A stretch of DNA of 64,000 nucleotides from Emticicia sp. C21 (GTDB lineage: Bacteria; Bacteroidota; Bacteroidia; Cytophagales; Spirosomataceae), in contig NZ_QVMT01000003.1 of the NCBI RefSeq assembly GCF_003418935.1, positions 248,001 through 312,000 of the forward strand, read 5' to 3'. The notes below the pieces were generated by a model that did no database searches, was not told where the DNA came from, and was given only the letters and a program-made list of their open reading frames with translations. Below, piece by piece: positions 63,305 through 64,000 of the stretch (positions are counted from its first letter, which is position 1; each line of letters opens with the position of its first letter). The translations under genes were made by a program, and so were the position numbers.

Positions 63305-63352
63305 CAAATGTGCCATGAAAAGCAATCAGAATCAATCACGGTTTGCCGTGAT
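63305..63352 (-). promoter_or_regulatory. Promoter with overlapping palindrome upstream of adhesin operon
   Basis: The inverted repeat atcacgg/ccgtgat lies at 63335-63352, TTGA at 63335-63332 and TTTG at 63308-63305, all on the minus strand. The sequence tcaatcacggtttgccgtga and its next five bases (63332-63356) are identical to 46620-46644, and the 31-bp span from TTGA to TTTG is kept exactly. Confidence 0.65.
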
Positions 63353-63430
63353 ATTTATGGAGAGGGAGTCGTTAATTATTATGATATGCGCTTTTACCTA
63401 TTCAATTTAAAAAATCTGATGAATCTGACG

Positions 63431-63502
63431 TCAAAATGGACATTTGATTCCAACCAAATGTCCATTTATAATGTAACCGATAAGAAATGTTTTACTGTCT
63501 AA
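63431..63502 (+). pseudogene. Remnant of a DUF1398 gene's 3' end
   Basis: SKWTFDSNQMSIYNVTDKK followed by CFTV-stop parallels EKWTFDTEQMTIAYYDKAGN in the intact DUF1398 protein (residues near 101-120). The rest of the gene is missing: the upstream sequence is the adhesin promoter region. Like the intact gene, the remnant ends directly before the stop of an adhesin gene on the other strand (63532). Confidence 0.8.
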
Positions 63503-63531
63503 GCATATTTAATAAAGGTTTTATCTTGTTA

Positions 63532-64000
63532 TCACTCTGGTCCGACAACTAAAATGTGCCAGTTGCCTGCCATGGTAACGGCATTGCTTGATAAATTAAC
63601 AATTCTCAATTGACACTCGGTGGGGGTAACATTGATTGGGATAATCATTACTTTAAACCACTCTCCGGTAGAACTTTCATTAATAACTTGTCCGATAGTA
63701 ACCGTTGGTGTTCCACCAAAATCTTCATAATTCAGATTTCCACTGTCTTTGAAAGCTCCCACTGCCAGGTTGTTCACACCTAAACCTGCTGTCAGGCGAA
63801 CCACTTTTTGTTGAGTACTTGTATTACTTCTCACAATTCCTTTATTATTATCTACAGTTAATTCTTTTATTATTTTGACATTCCCCTGGAAATATGCCGC
63901 CGCTCCCTTATCATTAACTACATATAGTGCTGGCTGAGTACTATCAGATTGAAAATAACCTGCGTTTCCATAAGCACTATAACCATAAATACCACTTCCT
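63532..64000 (-). CDS. Secreted tail-fibre-like adhesin, 5' part outside window
   Basis: Only the last 156 codons (with stop) are inside the window; the frame is open to the right edge, further than the internal GTG start at 63834 suggests. GSGIYGYSAYGNAGYFQSDS and YFQGNVKIIKELTVDNNKG form stalk-type repeats, and the last 100 residues, up to GNWHILVVGPE, are a close paralogue of the C-terminal domain of the gene at 61305 (both have KVVRLT/KLVRMT, then YENFG or YEDFG, PTVTVGQ/PTVTIGQ and PINVT). The signal peptide lies outside the window. Confidence 0.8.
   Translation of the reverse strand, partial: GSGIYGYSAYGNAGYFQSDSTQPALYVVNDKGAAAYFQGNVKIIKELTVDNNKGIVRSNTSTQQKVVRLTAGLGVNNLAVGAFKDSGNLNYEDFGGTPTVTIGQVINESSTGEWFKVMIIPINVTPTECQLRIVNLSSNAVTMAGNWHILVVGPE

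Noticed and set aside
63434-63467. Perfect 13-bp inverted repeat aaatggacatttg, candidate operator or terminator
   Set aside because: It lies in the DUF1398-tail remnant, and the intact gene has nearly the same symmetry at codons for KWTFD..QMTI, so it stems from coding sequence. No T-run follows.
1-64000. tRNA, rRNA, CRISPR arrays, integrase or transposase genes
   Set aside because: I looked for cloverleaf-type sequences, regularly spaced repeats and recombinase motifs and found none that I can support.

Overview
The window is chromosomal DNA of a Bacteroidota bacterium, most likely a Cytophagales-type environmental gliding or surface-colonising species. The evidence is moderately AT-rich DNA, many type IX secretion (T9SS) features (a PorW/SprE-type lipoprotein, a type A sorting tail at 4509-5111, a gliding-motility-type C-terminal domain at 35190-38741), GLPGLI proteins, DUF4920, an OstA-like protein, TilS, and promoters resembling the Bacteroidota -33 TTG / -7 TAnnTTTG pattern. 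Genus cannot be assigned. I see no rRNA, tRNA, CRISPR array, prophage or transposase gene.

Layout. 1-6.2 kb: truncated OmpA/PD40-type T9SS protein, tilS, OstA-like protein, secreted T9SS cargo, glycosyltransferase. 6.4-13.4 kb: two MFS exporters (one in a TetR-controlled operon with a small ferredoxin-fold-like protein), DUF4126, YdeI-like protein, MsbA-like ABC exporter, cold-shock protein. 13.6-27 kb: outer-membrane barrel protein, an RRM / DEAD-helicase / VF530 operon with 4-bp overlaps, GLPGLI protein, a histidine kinase/response regulator pair, then an overlapping array of a 49-residue membrane microprotein, a sodium/solute symporter and an OmpR-type regulator, and PorW. 27.4-35 kb: PAS kinase with a receiver protein, membrane protein, LuxR-type membrane regulator, patatin, MBL hydrolase, HAMP kinase without an adjacent regulator. 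35-45.4 kb: giant T9SS cargo, DUF4920, amidohydrolase, a frameshifted AraC regulator beside a DoxX-like protein and an SDR, and a TPR histidine kinase without a partner. 45.4-50.4 kb: two secreted tail-fibre-like adhesins and an ABC-2 transporter whose permease was tandemly duplicated together with the tail of the ATPase gene. 50.6-61.2 kb: M1 peptidase, frameshifted TlpA-like protein, DUF2236, DUF2809, FAD monooxygenase, pectinacetylesterase-like protein, AraC regulator, SMP-30-like lipoprotein, DUF1398. 61.2-64 kb: a second adhesin cluster with signs of segmental duplication.

The strongest non-routine signals are: (i) the adhesin family in two clusters, with an identical palindrome-plus-promoter block in front of one gene in each cluster, 16.7 kb apart; (ii) reciprocal gene-tail remnants showing that a DUF1398/adhesin segment was duplicated; (iii) the microprotein-symporter-regulator overlap; (iv) the ATPase-tail fossil between paralogous permeases; (v) three genes that each appear to have lost one base (41443-41447, near 53574, 62139-62143), which may be decay or sequence error; (vi) several families of intergenic palindromic repeats.
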